Origin: Actinophytocola sp050699935 | Lineage (GTDB): Bacteria; Actinomycetota; Actinomycetes; Mycobacteriales; Pseudonocardiaceae | Direction: 5' to 3' | Assembly: GCF_050699935.1 (NCBI RefSeq) | Contig: NZ_JBOHGB010000023.1 | Location: 1-64,000 of the forward strand | DNA length: 64,000 nt | Shown here: positions 15,204-21,745 of the stretch, piece by piece | How the letters are laid out: every line of letters begins with the position of its first letter | Numbering within the stretch: the stretch's first letter is position 1 | Program-made: the position numbers and the translations under genes | The notes under the pieces: model-generated | The model's input: the letters and a program-made list of their open reading frames with translations, nothing else | Database searches by the model: none | What the model was told of the DNA's origin: nothing

Positions 15204-15848
15204 TTGGCACGCCAGGACCGGGCAGAGCGCACCCGGAACACGATCCTCGACGCCGCCGCCGCGGTGTTCGACGAGCGTGGCTTCGCCGGCGCCAGCCTGT
15301 CCGAGATCCTGGCCAAGGCCGGGGTCACCAAGGGCGCTCTCTACTTCCACTTCTCCTCCAAGGAAGAGCTCGCGATGGCGCTCATCGAGGAGCAGTGGAA
15401 AGCGGAACTGCCCTTTGTCGACTTCGACAACGCGGGCCTGCAGACGATCATCGACATCAGCCACGCGTTCGCGCACCTCATCAGGGCCAACGTCCGCGTG
15501 CGGGCCAGCAACCGGCTCGTGCTCGAGGCGAACTTCTCCCGCCCGACGCCGGAGGTCTACGAGCGCTGGATCGGCATCCTCGCCGACGTTCTGATAAAGG
15601 CCAAGGAACGCGGCGACCTGCGCAAGGAGCTGGACCCCGCGACCGTCGCCGACTGGATCTCGGCGACGTTCCTCGGCATCCAGTCCCAGTCCGAGGTGTT
15701 CACCGGCATGGCCGACCTCCACGAGCGGCTCACGGTGCTGTGGCAGATCGCGCTACCGGGCCTCGCGCCGCCGCGACGGGTGTCCCGCTTCGTCCCGTCG
15801 GGCAGCGCGCACTGGCACGACTCGATGTCGGTCACCGCGACCGCCTGA
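15204..15848 (+). CDS. ArpA-type gamma-butyrolactone receptor (TetR family)
   Basis: This 214-aa repressor has an N-terminal TetR HTH (QDRAERTRNTILDAAAAVFD ... GVTKGALYFHFSSKEELAMAL), near-identical in pattern to butyrolactone receptors. The ligand domain contains YERWIGILADVL; the Trp there corresponds, by my reading, to the conserved Trp required for ligand binding in ArpA-type receptors. I chose TTG 15204 because gggagg lies 7 nt before it; the ATG at 15198 is only 1 nt from that ribosome site. It is expected to bind AREs and repress SARP1 (18540) and perhaps itself and afsA until the lactone accumulates. Confidence 0.85.
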   Translation: MARQDRAERTRNTILDAAAAVFDERGFAGASLSEILAKAGVTKGALYFHFSSKEELAMALIEEQWKAELPFVDFDNAGLQTIIDISHAFAHLIRANVRVRASNRLVLEANFSRPTPEVYERWIGILADVLIKAKERGDLRKELDPATVADWISATFLGIQSQSEVFTGMADLHERLTVLWQIALPGLAPPRRVSRFVPSGSAHWHDSMSVTATA

Positions 15849-15882
15849 CTCGAGAACCAGTCGAGGACGGCTCGAAGACCGC

Positions 15883-16485
15883 TCAAGCCTTGCCGGGTAC
15901 CGGCCCCGCCGCCGCTCCCCTGCCGTAGTGCTCGAAGTGGAGGATCTCCGCGAGCGGCCGGCGGCCCACCGGAAGCCGGCCGAGCGGCAGCCGGGTGTCG
16001 ACGTCGCGCTCCACGCTGACCAGTCGCGCGGTCGCATCCGCCGGATAGCCGAGCGCGACCGCCACCCGCAGCCCGTACGGGGCCGGCACGCCGAGCAACT
16101 TCTTCGCCGCGAACGTCGCCGCGCCGAACCCGGCCGGCGTCGAGCCCACGCCGTGCGCCGAGGCGGCCAGCATGATCCGCTCCAGCAGCCGGCCGGCGTC
16201 GAGCTCGGCGCCCGACCGGGTCAGCACGGGCACGAGTACGAGCGCGGCGTCCGCGAGCGGGATCAGCCCGGGTGAGTCGCCGACCTCGGACAGGGCCCGC
16301 ATCCGCGCCCGGTCCCGCACGAGGATCAGCTCCCAGGGCTGGCGGTTGGCCGAGCTGCCGGACCAGCGCGCCACCTCCAGCACGTCACCGACCACGACCT
16401 GGGGAATCGGCTCCGTGGTGAACCGCCGGATCACTCGTAAGCGGCGTAGGAACTCGATCCGATCAGCCGATCGTCCACTGCTCAT
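15883..16485 (-). CDS. Nitroreductase-family FMN oxidoreductase
   Basis: The 200-aa product belongs to the nitroreductase superfamily. It has RRLRVIRRFTTEPIP (phosphate/FMN-binding Arg cluster), VARWSGSSANRQPWELILVRD, a Gly/Pro-rich stretch (SAHGVGSTPAGFG) and VAVALGYPAD. It should bind FMN and reduce nitro, quinone or enone groups with NAD(P)H. The ATG at 16485 follows gaggggg. It sits in the butyrolactone island, divergent from the aldo/keto reductase. It could serve as a flavin reductase for the ACAD-type monooxygenase in the cluster, but that is speculation. Confidence 0.8.
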   Translation of the reverse strand: MSSGRSADRIEFLRRLRVIRRFTTEPIPQVVVGDVLEVARWSGSSANRQPWELILVRDRARMRALSEVGDSPGLIPLADAALVLVPVLTRSGAELDAGRLLERIMLAASAHGVGSTPAGFGAATFAAKKLLGVPAPYGLRVAVALGYPADATARLVSVERDVDTRLPLGRLPVGRRPLAEILHFEHYGRGAAAGPVPGKA

Positions 16486-16593
16486 CGGTTCCCCCTCGGT
16501 TGACAGCAGGATTTGCGCTTTCTTACGGTTCTGCTCGTCGATATTCCGACCGGTATGTACGTCAGGCACTCCCGGTCCGTCAAGGAGCGCAGC

Positions 16594-17622
16594 GTGGAGT
16601 ACACGACGTTGGGGCGCTCCGGCCTCAAGGTGTCTCGGGTGTGCCTCGGCACCGCGAACTTCGGCACCGCATGGGGCTTCGGCGTCGACGAGGACGCGGC
16701 CAGACCGATCATCGACGCGTTTCTCGACGCCGGGCACAACTTCGTCGACACGGCCGACAACTACAACCGCGGCCAGTCCGAGGAGATCGTCGGGCGCGCG
16801 ATCCGCGGCCGGCGCCACGCGGTCGTGATCGCGACGAAGGCCTACCAGCCGCAGGGCGACGGACCCAACGACCGCGGCCTGTCCCGGGTGCACCTGACCC
16901 GGGCACTGCACGCGAGCCTGCGCCGGATGCGCACCGAGCACATCGACCTCTACCAGTGCCACAAGTGGGACGCGGACACGCCGATCGAGGAGACGATGGA
17001 GACGCTGGACTCCTTCGTGCGCGCCGGAAAGGTGCGCTACATCGGCGGTTCCAACTTCACCGCGAGCCAGCTCGTCGAGGCGCAGTGGGCGGCCGAGCGC
17101 GTCGGCGGGACGCCGCTGATCAGCCTGCAGGCGCAGTATTCGTTGCTGCGCAGGGACATCGAGGCGGAGATCCAGCCGGTGTGTGCGCGGCGCTCGGTGG
17201 GTGTCGTCGCATGGAGCCCGCTCGGCGGCGGCATCCTCGCGGGCCGCTACCAGACCGGGCGCGAGCCGGCGCCGGACACCCGGTTCGGCAACATGATGTC
17301 CGGCGGCCTGCCGGTCGTCGCGGAGTGGGTCGGCAACCAGCTGACCGAGCGGAACATGACGATCGCCGCCGAGGTGGGCAAGGTCGCCGCGGAGCTGGGC
17401 ACCTCACCGGCGGCCGTGGCGCTGGCGTGGGTGCGGCACCGGCCCGGCGTCGCGTCGGTCGTGATCGGACCGCGCACGCTGACCCAGTACGAGCAGAGCC
17501 GGGCGGGGTTCACGCTGCGGCTGCCCAGGGACGCCGTGGCCCGCCTGGAGGAGGTCTCCGGCCCGGCACCCGTCCCGGTCACCGGCTTGACGTCACTACC
17601 GTGGACAACACCCCCGCACTAA
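16594..17622 (+). CDS. Aldo/keto reductase
   Basis: This NAD(P)H-dependent aldo/keto reductase (342 aa) is related to the voltage-channel beta subunit and YajO/Gsp69 groups. It starts VEYTTLGRSGLKVSRVCLG. Catalytic residues appear as Asp in NFVDTADNYNRGQSE with its Tyr, Lys in VVIATKAYQ, and His in DLYQCHKWD, so the tetrad Asp-Tyr-Lys-His is intact. The cofactor end has GVASVVIGPRTLTQYEQS. GTG 16594 is preferred because aaggag lies 6 nt upstream. It may reduce a 6-keto group of a butyrolactone precursor given its position beside afsA, but the family is too broad to be sure. Confidence 0.85.
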   Translation: MEYTTLGRSGLKVSRVCLGTANFGTAWGFGVDEDAARPIIDAFLDAGHNFVDTADNYNRGQSEEIVGRAIRGRRHAVVIATKAYQPQGDGPNDRGLSRVHLTRALHASLRRMRTEHIDLYQCHKWDADTPIEETMETLDSFVRAGKVRYIGGSNFTASQLVEAQWAAERVGGTPLISLQAQYSLLRRDIEAEIQPVCARRSVGVVAWSPLGGGILAGRYQTGREPAPDTRFGNMMSGGLPVVAEWVGNQLTERNMTIAAEVGKVAAELGTSPAAVALAWVRHRPGVASVVIGPRTLTQYEQSRAGFTLRLPRDAVARLEEVSGPAPVPVTGLTSLPWTTPPH

Positions 17623-17770
17623 AGCCCGTCACGTGGATCATCATATGAGGTCTTGTACCAACCACCGGAACCTCAGGGGACCGTGACGGCACCCAGCCAC
17701 AAGCACGTGAACAACCGCACCATCCGCCGAAACGCAACCAACACTTTGAAATCCGGGGAGGCGGACTAGC

Positions 17771-18403
17771 CTAGCCCAGCCGTGCGGGGCCTGCCGGGTC
17801 GACACGGGCCAGGCCGTCCTCGCCGACCATGCCGGGCAGGATCAGCTCCCACATCTCCCGCACGTTCGCTCGGATGTCGCCGGCCCGGATACCCGACCAC
17901 CACAGCATGTCCATGCCCGCGCAGATGGTGAGCACCAGCGTGCTCGCCTGGTCGACCGCGACCCGCGTCGACACCTCGCCCGCCTGCTCGGCGCTGATCA
18001 GCATCGTCTCCACGGCCGAGAGCAGGTCCACGTAGAAGTCCAGGAACGGCGTGCCGCGGTGGCCGCACTCGCGCGCGGTGCGCAGGCTCGCGCGGACGAC
18101 CGGCTCTGTCTCGAGCCAGTGCGCGATCTCGTGGGTCAGGTCGATGAGCGACTGCAGCACCGGCGTACCCGCGTCGAGCGAGCGGTACACGGCGTGGCGC
18201 AGCATCGCGCAGGCCTCCGCCTGGATCGCGCCGGCGAGATCGTCCTTGGAGGAGAAGTGGAAGTAGAACGCGCCCTTCGTGACACCCGCCGCGCGGCTGA
18301 CGTCCTCCAGCGTGGCACCCGAGAAACCGTTGCGGTCGAACAGTTCGGCCGCCGACCGCACCAGGTGCAGCCGCGTGTTCTCCGCTCTCGACTGTTTCGT
18401 CAC
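17771..18403 (-). CDS. Butyrolactone-receptor-like TetR regulator (possible pseudo-receptor)
   Basis: The encoded TetR protein (210 aa) has an HTH nearly matching the ArpA type (SRAENTRLHLVRSAAELFDR ... GVTKGAFYFHFSSKDDLAGAI). In the ligand domain the segment equivalent to YERWIGILADVL in the neighbouring receptor reads FLDFYVDLLSAVE, so the Trp tied to lactone binding is replaced. That is the pattern of pseudo-receptors, which bind AREs but respond to other ligands such as antibiotics or intermediates. The start is GTG 18403 with a weak gggaaa. It lies directly downstream of SARP1 on the same strand but is separated from it by a hairpin. Confidence 0.78.
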   Translation of the reverse strand: MTKQSRAENTRLHLVRSAAELFDRNGFSGATLEDVSRAAGVTKGAFYFHFSSKDDLAGAIQAEACAMLRHAVYRSLDAGTPVLQSLIDLTHEIAHWLETEPVVRASLRTARECGHRGTPFLDFYVDLLSAVETMLISAEQAGEVSTRVAVDQASTLVLTICAGMDMLWWSGIRAGDIRANVREMWELILPGMVGEDGLARVDPAGPARLG

Positions 18404-18485
18404 CGCATGTTTCCCGGGGCCGTGGTCTGCTCAACCGTTGAGCGGAGTGTCCGACCGGGGACGTCCACCCCGATCAACATGCCAA

Positions 18486-18512
18486 AGTAGGGCGCGTCGC
18501 CGCAGCCCTACT
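18486..18512 (-). terminator. Hairpin terminator after SARP1
   Basis: agtagggc (18486-18493) and gccctact (18505-18512) form an 8-bp stem with an 11-nt loop, 28 bp beyond the SARP1 stop. A second small palindrome, gctcaa/ttgagc, lies closer to the TetR start. Confidence 0.55.
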
Positions 18513-18539
18513 CTGGTCCATGTATCCGAAATCACGAGG

Positions 18540-19361
18540 TCAACCCGCCTTGTCCAATGCGGCGGCCTCGGTGCCGACCTCCGCGAGCCTGCGATCGGAC
18601 ATCAGGATCGCGTGCTGCAGTCGACGCAGGCTGGGCGACGGCTCGAGCCCGAGCTCGTTCACCAGCCCAGTGCGCATCCGGCGGTAGACGTCGATCGCCT
18701 CGCCGCGGCGGCCGGAGCGGTACAGGGCCAGCATGAGGTGCGCGTGCAGGCCCTCGTGGGTGCGGTAGCGGCCGACCAGCCCGGCGAGCTCGCCGAGCAG
18801 CTCGTGGTGACGGCCCAGGCGCAGGTCCGCGTCGATCCGGCGGTCGAGCACGTTCAGCCGGGCCTCCTCGAGGCGGTGGGCCTCGACCTCGAGCAGCGGG
18901 CCGGTCTGCACGTCGACCAGGGCACGACCCCGCCAGATCCCCAGTGCCTCGGAGAAGTTGCGCGACGCGGCCTCGAAGTCGCCCATCTCCCGAGCGCGGT
19001 GGCCCAGCGCGGCGAGCCGGTCGAACTCGTGGCCATCGACGCGACCACCCATGGTGTCCAGCAGGTAGCCGCCGGGGTAGGTGACGAGCACCTGCTTGGC
19101 GTCCGACGGGATGTCGGCCGGCGACTGCTCGATCGCCGCGCCGATGAGGTTACGCAGGTGCAGGATGTAGGTCTGCACCGTCGTGTTGGCGCTGCGCGGG
19201 ATGTTCTCGCCCCACAGTTCCTCGAACAGCGACGCCATGGGCACCACCTGGTCGGCGTGAACGGCGAGCATTGCCAGTACCTTGCGAGGCTTCGCGGCGG
19301 TGGGGACCACCGACGTGCCACGCTCGCGGGCGACTAGTGGCCCTAAAACGTCAATGTCCAC
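18540..19361 (-). CDS. SARP-family activator 1, ARE-controlled
   Basis: This 273-aa pathway-type activator begins VDIDVLGPLVARERGTSVVP, followed by an OmpR-like HTH (about 15-95: KPRKVLAMLAVHADQVVPMA; FEELWGENIPRSANTTVQTY) and a BTAD domain (about 100-250). The start GTG 19361 follows aggag by 6 nt. Its promoter region holds two clear AREs, one in the -35/-10 spacer, making it the probable direct target of the butyrolactone receptor. By analogy with VlmI and similar SARPs it likely switches on the biosynthetic genes or SARP2 through heptamer repeats of 11-bp period. It ends at a small terminator before the TetR gene. Confidence 0.9.
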   Translation of the reverse strand: MDIDVLGPLVARERGTSVVPTAAKPRKVLAMLAVHADQVVPMASLFEELWGENIPRSANTTVQTYILHLRNLIGAAIEQSPADIPSDAKQVLVTYPGGYLLDTMGGRVDGHEFDRLAALGHRAREMGDFEAASRNFSEALGIWRGRALVDVQTGPLLEVEAHRLEEARLNVLDRRIDADLRLGRHHELLGELAGLVGRYRTHEGLHAHLMLALYRSGRRGEAIDVYRRMRTGLVNELGLEPSPSLRRLQHAILMSDRRLAEVGTEAAALDKAG

Positions 19362-19433
19362 TTCGGTCTCCTGAGGCCCTCGACGCGACCGACTTCCGAC
19401 CGGTTTGATCGACAACGACTCGGTCGCACCTCA

Positions 19434-19464
19434 AGAGTACGAAACCAACCGCCCGGTTTGTCAA
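19434..19464 (-). promoter_or_regulatory. Predicted SARP1 promoter (TTGACA / TACTCT)
   Basis: On the minus strand a consensus -35 TTGACA (19464-19459) is followed by TACTCT (19439-19434) after 19 bp; a 17-bp spacer would end at the weaker CGTACT. The spacer is almost entirely the ARE at 19441-19460, so receptor binding should block RNA polymerase. Confidence 0.5.
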
Positions 19465-19488
19465 TAGAAACCGCCCGGTTGGTTTTTA
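19441..19488. promoter_or_regulatory. Two inverted AREs upstream of SARP1
   Basis: gaaaccaaccgcccggtttg (19441-19460) and gaaaccgcccggttggtttt (19467-19486) are near-perfect autoregulatory elements (pattern AAACCaaCCGcCCGGTTtGT) in opposite orientation, six bases apart. A third weaker match (ccgaccggtttgat) lies at 19397-19410. They bracket the predicted -35 and mark SARP1 as a butyrolactone-receptor target. Confidence 0.75.
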
Positions 19489-19598
19489 CTTCGCCCGCGA
19501 CAGTACACCGCGCCACGGCGGTCACTCTACGTGCTGACGACCCCGGCATGAATCCGGCACTCGTGACTCAACGTTTTGTAGTTGGCAGTGCAATCACA

Positions 19599-20438
19599 TC
19601 ACCCCGCCGCTTCGCTGGGCCTGCCGACCTCGGGCACGAGGTCCAGGGAGGGGTCGTGGTTCAGGATCGCGTGCAACCGTTCCTGGAGCATCGCGGACGG
19701 TTCCATGCCCAGTTCGTCCACGAGCCGTCTTCGAACGATGTTGTACTCGCGGAGCGCGTCGGCCTGCCGGCCGGAGCGGTAGAGCGCGATCATCAGCATC
19801 TCGGCGAGCCGCTCACGCCACGGGTAGAGCATGGCCATCTTCTTGAGCTCGCTGATCACGCCGCCCTGGATGCCCGCGACGATGCAGGCGTGGAACCGGT
19901 CCTCGATGGCGGCGAGCCGGCTCTCCTCGTAGTGCAGGACCGAGCTGTGGCACATCGGCCCGCCGGCCACGCCCTCCAGCACCGGGCCGTCCCAGAGGTC
20001 CAGCGCCTCGGTGAGCAGGTCGCGCGCCCTGACCGGGTCGGTGGCCAGGTCGTTGTGCGCGAGGAAGACCAGGCGCTCGAAGAGCTTCGCGTCGATCTCG
20101 TCGGTGTCGGCGTGCAGGACGTATCCGGTGGGCAGCGTGATCAGCCGCTCCCGCGCGAACTCCGCACCGAACGTGGCCCGGAGCAGCCTGCGCAACCGGG
20201 TGATCAACGCCTGGAGCGCGTTGTTCGCCTTCGTCGGCGCGCGGCCCTCCCACAGCTCCTCGAAGAACTGCTCCTTCGTGACGACCTTGCCGGAGTTGAT
20301 GAGCAACGTCGCCAGCAGGGTGCGCTGGCGGCCGCCCTGGATGGCCAGCAGCCGGCCGTCGGACACCAGGCCGACGGAGCCGAACAGCTTGAAGATGACC
20401 GTACGCGTCCGCACCGGGGAGAGGTGCCTGTCCGTCAT
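19599..20438 (-). CDS. SARP-family activator 2
   Basis: The protein (279 aa) starts MTDRHLSPVRTRTVIFKLFG, with an OmpR-type HTH (about 15-100: QRTLLATLLINSGKVVTKEQ; FEELWEGRAPTKANNAL) and a BTAD domain (about 105-255: SRLAAIEDRFHACIVAGIQGG; DALREYNIVRRRLVDELG). The ATG at 20438 has an excellent ribosome site (ggaaggagg). Its own promoter carries three GTCAxxG heptamers at 11-bp period ending 8 bp before CAGCAT, the signature of a SARP-activated promoter. It is the SARP closest to the biosynthetic genes and, with SARP1, is comparable to VlmI of the valanimycin pathway. Confidence 0.9.
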   Translation of the reverse strand: MTDRHLSPVRTRTVIFKLFGSVGLVSDGRLLAIQGGRQRTLLATLLINSGKVVTKEQFFEELWEGRAPTKANNALQALITRLRRLLRATFGAEFARERLITLPTGYVLHADTDEIDAKLFERLVFLAHNDLATDPVRARDLLTEALDLWDGPVLEGVAGGPMCHSSVLHYEESRLAAIEDRFHACIVAGIQGGVISELKKMAMLYPWRERLAEMLMIALYRSGRQADALREYNIVRRRLVDELGMEPSAMLQERLHAILNHDPSLDLVPEVGRPSEAAG

Positions 20439-20470
20439 ACCGACCGCCTCCTTCCGTAGTCGCCGCACCG

Positions 20471-20513
20471 ATGCTGAGCGAGCCCGCTGACACCTCGGTG
20501 ACACCCGCCTGAC
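20471..20513 (-). promoter_or_regulatory. SARP-type activator site and -10 of the SARP2 gene
   Basis: Reading the minus strand: GTCAGGC (20513-20507), GTCACCG (20502-20496) and GTCAGCG (20491-20485) repeat with exact 11-bp period. Eight bases after the last heptamer comes CAGCAT (20476-20471), a TANNNT-like -10. SARPs bind heptamer direct repeats spaced 11 bp with the last one 8 bp from the -10, so the geometry matches fully. Confidence 0.65.
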
Positions 20514-20537
20514 CCCGCGACCGCCCCACGACCTCCG

Positions 20538-20588
20538 CGCGAGTCCGGACGGTCGGACTCGCGGGTCCGGAACGGGGGACTCGCGGGG
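20538..20588. repeat. Degenerate CGCGAGTCC-type repeat cluster
   Basis: Copies of cgcgagtcc and its inverse ggactcgcg occur around 20538-20587, just beyond the DUF2156 stop. They belong, in degraded form, to the 22-bp-period family seen at 26754, 33964 and 35096. Confidence 0.45.
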
Positions 20589-21575
20589 TCAGAGGGCGTT
20601 GCTGGCGCGGAAGACGTGGAGGAACGCCAGGGGGCTCGCGCCGTTCGAGAAGGCGACGTACTCGGGGAGCACGGCGTGTGGCGCCCACTTCGCCTTGTAC
20701 GCGAGCTGTGTCGCCGCCGGGTACACGGCCGCGCCGTGGCGGGACAGCAGGCCGACGAGCCGGCGGAACCAGCGGCTCGCGCGGGGGTGCTCGTGGTCGG
20801 GCGAGAGCCCGGTGAACGGGGTGAAGCCGAAGTGCAGCCACGCCGCGCCCTCCGCGCGGAACGCCTCGATCGCCGTCGCGTTGATCGCCTCCATCACGCC
20901 GGGTGGGCCGGACGGGCGGCGCCGCGACAGGTCGTGCAGCCAGCCCGGCCGGCTGCCGTACGCCGGCGAGTAGGAGATGTAGCCGGCGAGCTCGCCGGCG
21001 ATCGTGCCCACGAACAGGCGGCGATGCGCCTGCGCCGGGCCACCGTGCTCGCCGACCAGGAACTCCAGCTGCTTCGCGTGCCGGCCCTTGCTGCGCAACC
21101 ACTCCCCGTCCAGCGCGGCCAACTCGGCGGCCCACTCCGGCTGCGCCACCTCGGCCACCACGAGCCCGCCGCGCGTGGCGCGGGAGATCTTGTTGCGCAG
21201 CCGGACGAACCGCGACCCGCGCAGCGTGAAGTCCGCCAGCGAGACCGCGTAGGACGCGCCGATCTGGTTCACCGTGTAGCCCCGCGCGGCGTAAAGGTCC
21301 ACATCGGACTGTTGCACCTGGACGGCCACCACCCGGCGACGGCGTACCCGGGCGAAGCCGGTGAACGCGTGCAGCAGGGCCGCGCGGTCCGGACCGAACG
21401 GTGCGCCGAACTGCACCAGGTACCGGCCGGACCGGCGGTACACGACGACCCCGTCGAGCCCCGGCGCGGTGAAGTGGGCATTGCCGGCGTTCAGCGCGAG
21501 GAACGCGCTCGGGTTGTCCGCGTACGCCGCGACGACGGCGTGCAGGGAAGCCATTTCCAGCGGTGCCGTAGCCAT
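20589..21575 (-). CDS. DUF2156 aminoacyl-tRNA-dependent transferase-like protein (VlmA-like)
   Basis: The 328-aa product has the DUF2156 fold (tandem GNAT-like, as in the MprF lysyl-phosphatidylglycerol synthase domain). Features are GVVVYRRSGRYLVQFGAPFG, RFVRLRNKISRATRGG (typical KxRxxxxRA stretch), LFVGTIAGELAGYISYSPAY, and LHFGFTPFTGLSPDHE near the C-terminus. No membrane segments are present, unlike full-length MprF. In valanimycin biosynthesis a homologous protein, VlmA, moves seryl groups from seryl-tRNA to an alkylhydroxylamine. Divergence from an operon with an N-hydroxylase-type flavoprotein and a fatty-amine-forming module suggests the same role. No seryl-tRNA synthetase is seen in the window; the housekeeping enzyme could supply Ser-tRNA. 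The fold is well supported, the substrate is inference. Confidence 0.82.
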   Translation of the reverse strand: MATAPLEMASLHAVVAAYADNPSAFLALNAGNAHFTAPGLDGVVVYRRSGRYLVQFGAPFGPDRAALLHAFTGFARVRRRRVVAVQVQQSDVDLYAARGYTVNQIGASYAVSLADFTLRGSRFVRLRNKISRATRGGLVVAEVAQPEWAAELAALDGEWLRSKGRHAKQLEFLVGEHGGPAQAHRRLFVGTIAGELAGYISYSPAYGSRPGWLHDLSRRRPSGPPGVMEAINATAIEAFRAEGAAWLHFGFTPFTGLSPDHEHPRASRWFRRLVGLLSRHGAAVYPAATQLAYKAKWAPHAVLPEYVAFSNGASPLAFLHVFRASNAL

Positions 21576-21665
21576 CCTCGATCCACCGATCCTCGCCGGC
21601 TGTTAGGTTTTCGCCCCGAGTATCGGCCCGCGGGCAGTGCCCGCCAAACCGTCCGCGACCCGCGG

Positions 21666-21683
21666 GTCAGCCGCGCGTCAGCG
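21666..21683 (+). promoter_or_regulatory. Upstream SARP-type heptamer pair
   Basis: GTCAGCC (21666-21672) and GTCAGCG (21677-21683) repeat at 11-bp period on the plus strand, upstream of the operon promoter pair. The second is identical to one heptamer of the SARP2 promoter. No good -10 lies 8 bp downstream, so this may be an auxiliary site. Confidence 0.5.
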
Positions 21684-21706
21684 CCGGAGCGGGACCCGAG
21701 TCCGCT

Positions 21707-21738
21707 GTCAGTGACGCATCAGGACTGATTGTCAGACT
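21707..21738 (+). promoter_or_regulatory. SARP-type promoter of the biosynthetic operon
   Basis: GTCAGTG (21707-21713) and ATCAGGA (21718-21724) have 11-bp period. Exactly 8 bp later is CAGACT (21733-21738), a TANNNT-like -10, followed 7 bp later by the GTG start of the first gene at 21746. This predicts SARP activation and a leaderless mRNA, consistent with the absence of any Shine-Dalgarno before that GTG. Confidence 0.6.
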
Positions 21739-21745
21739 CGAACTC

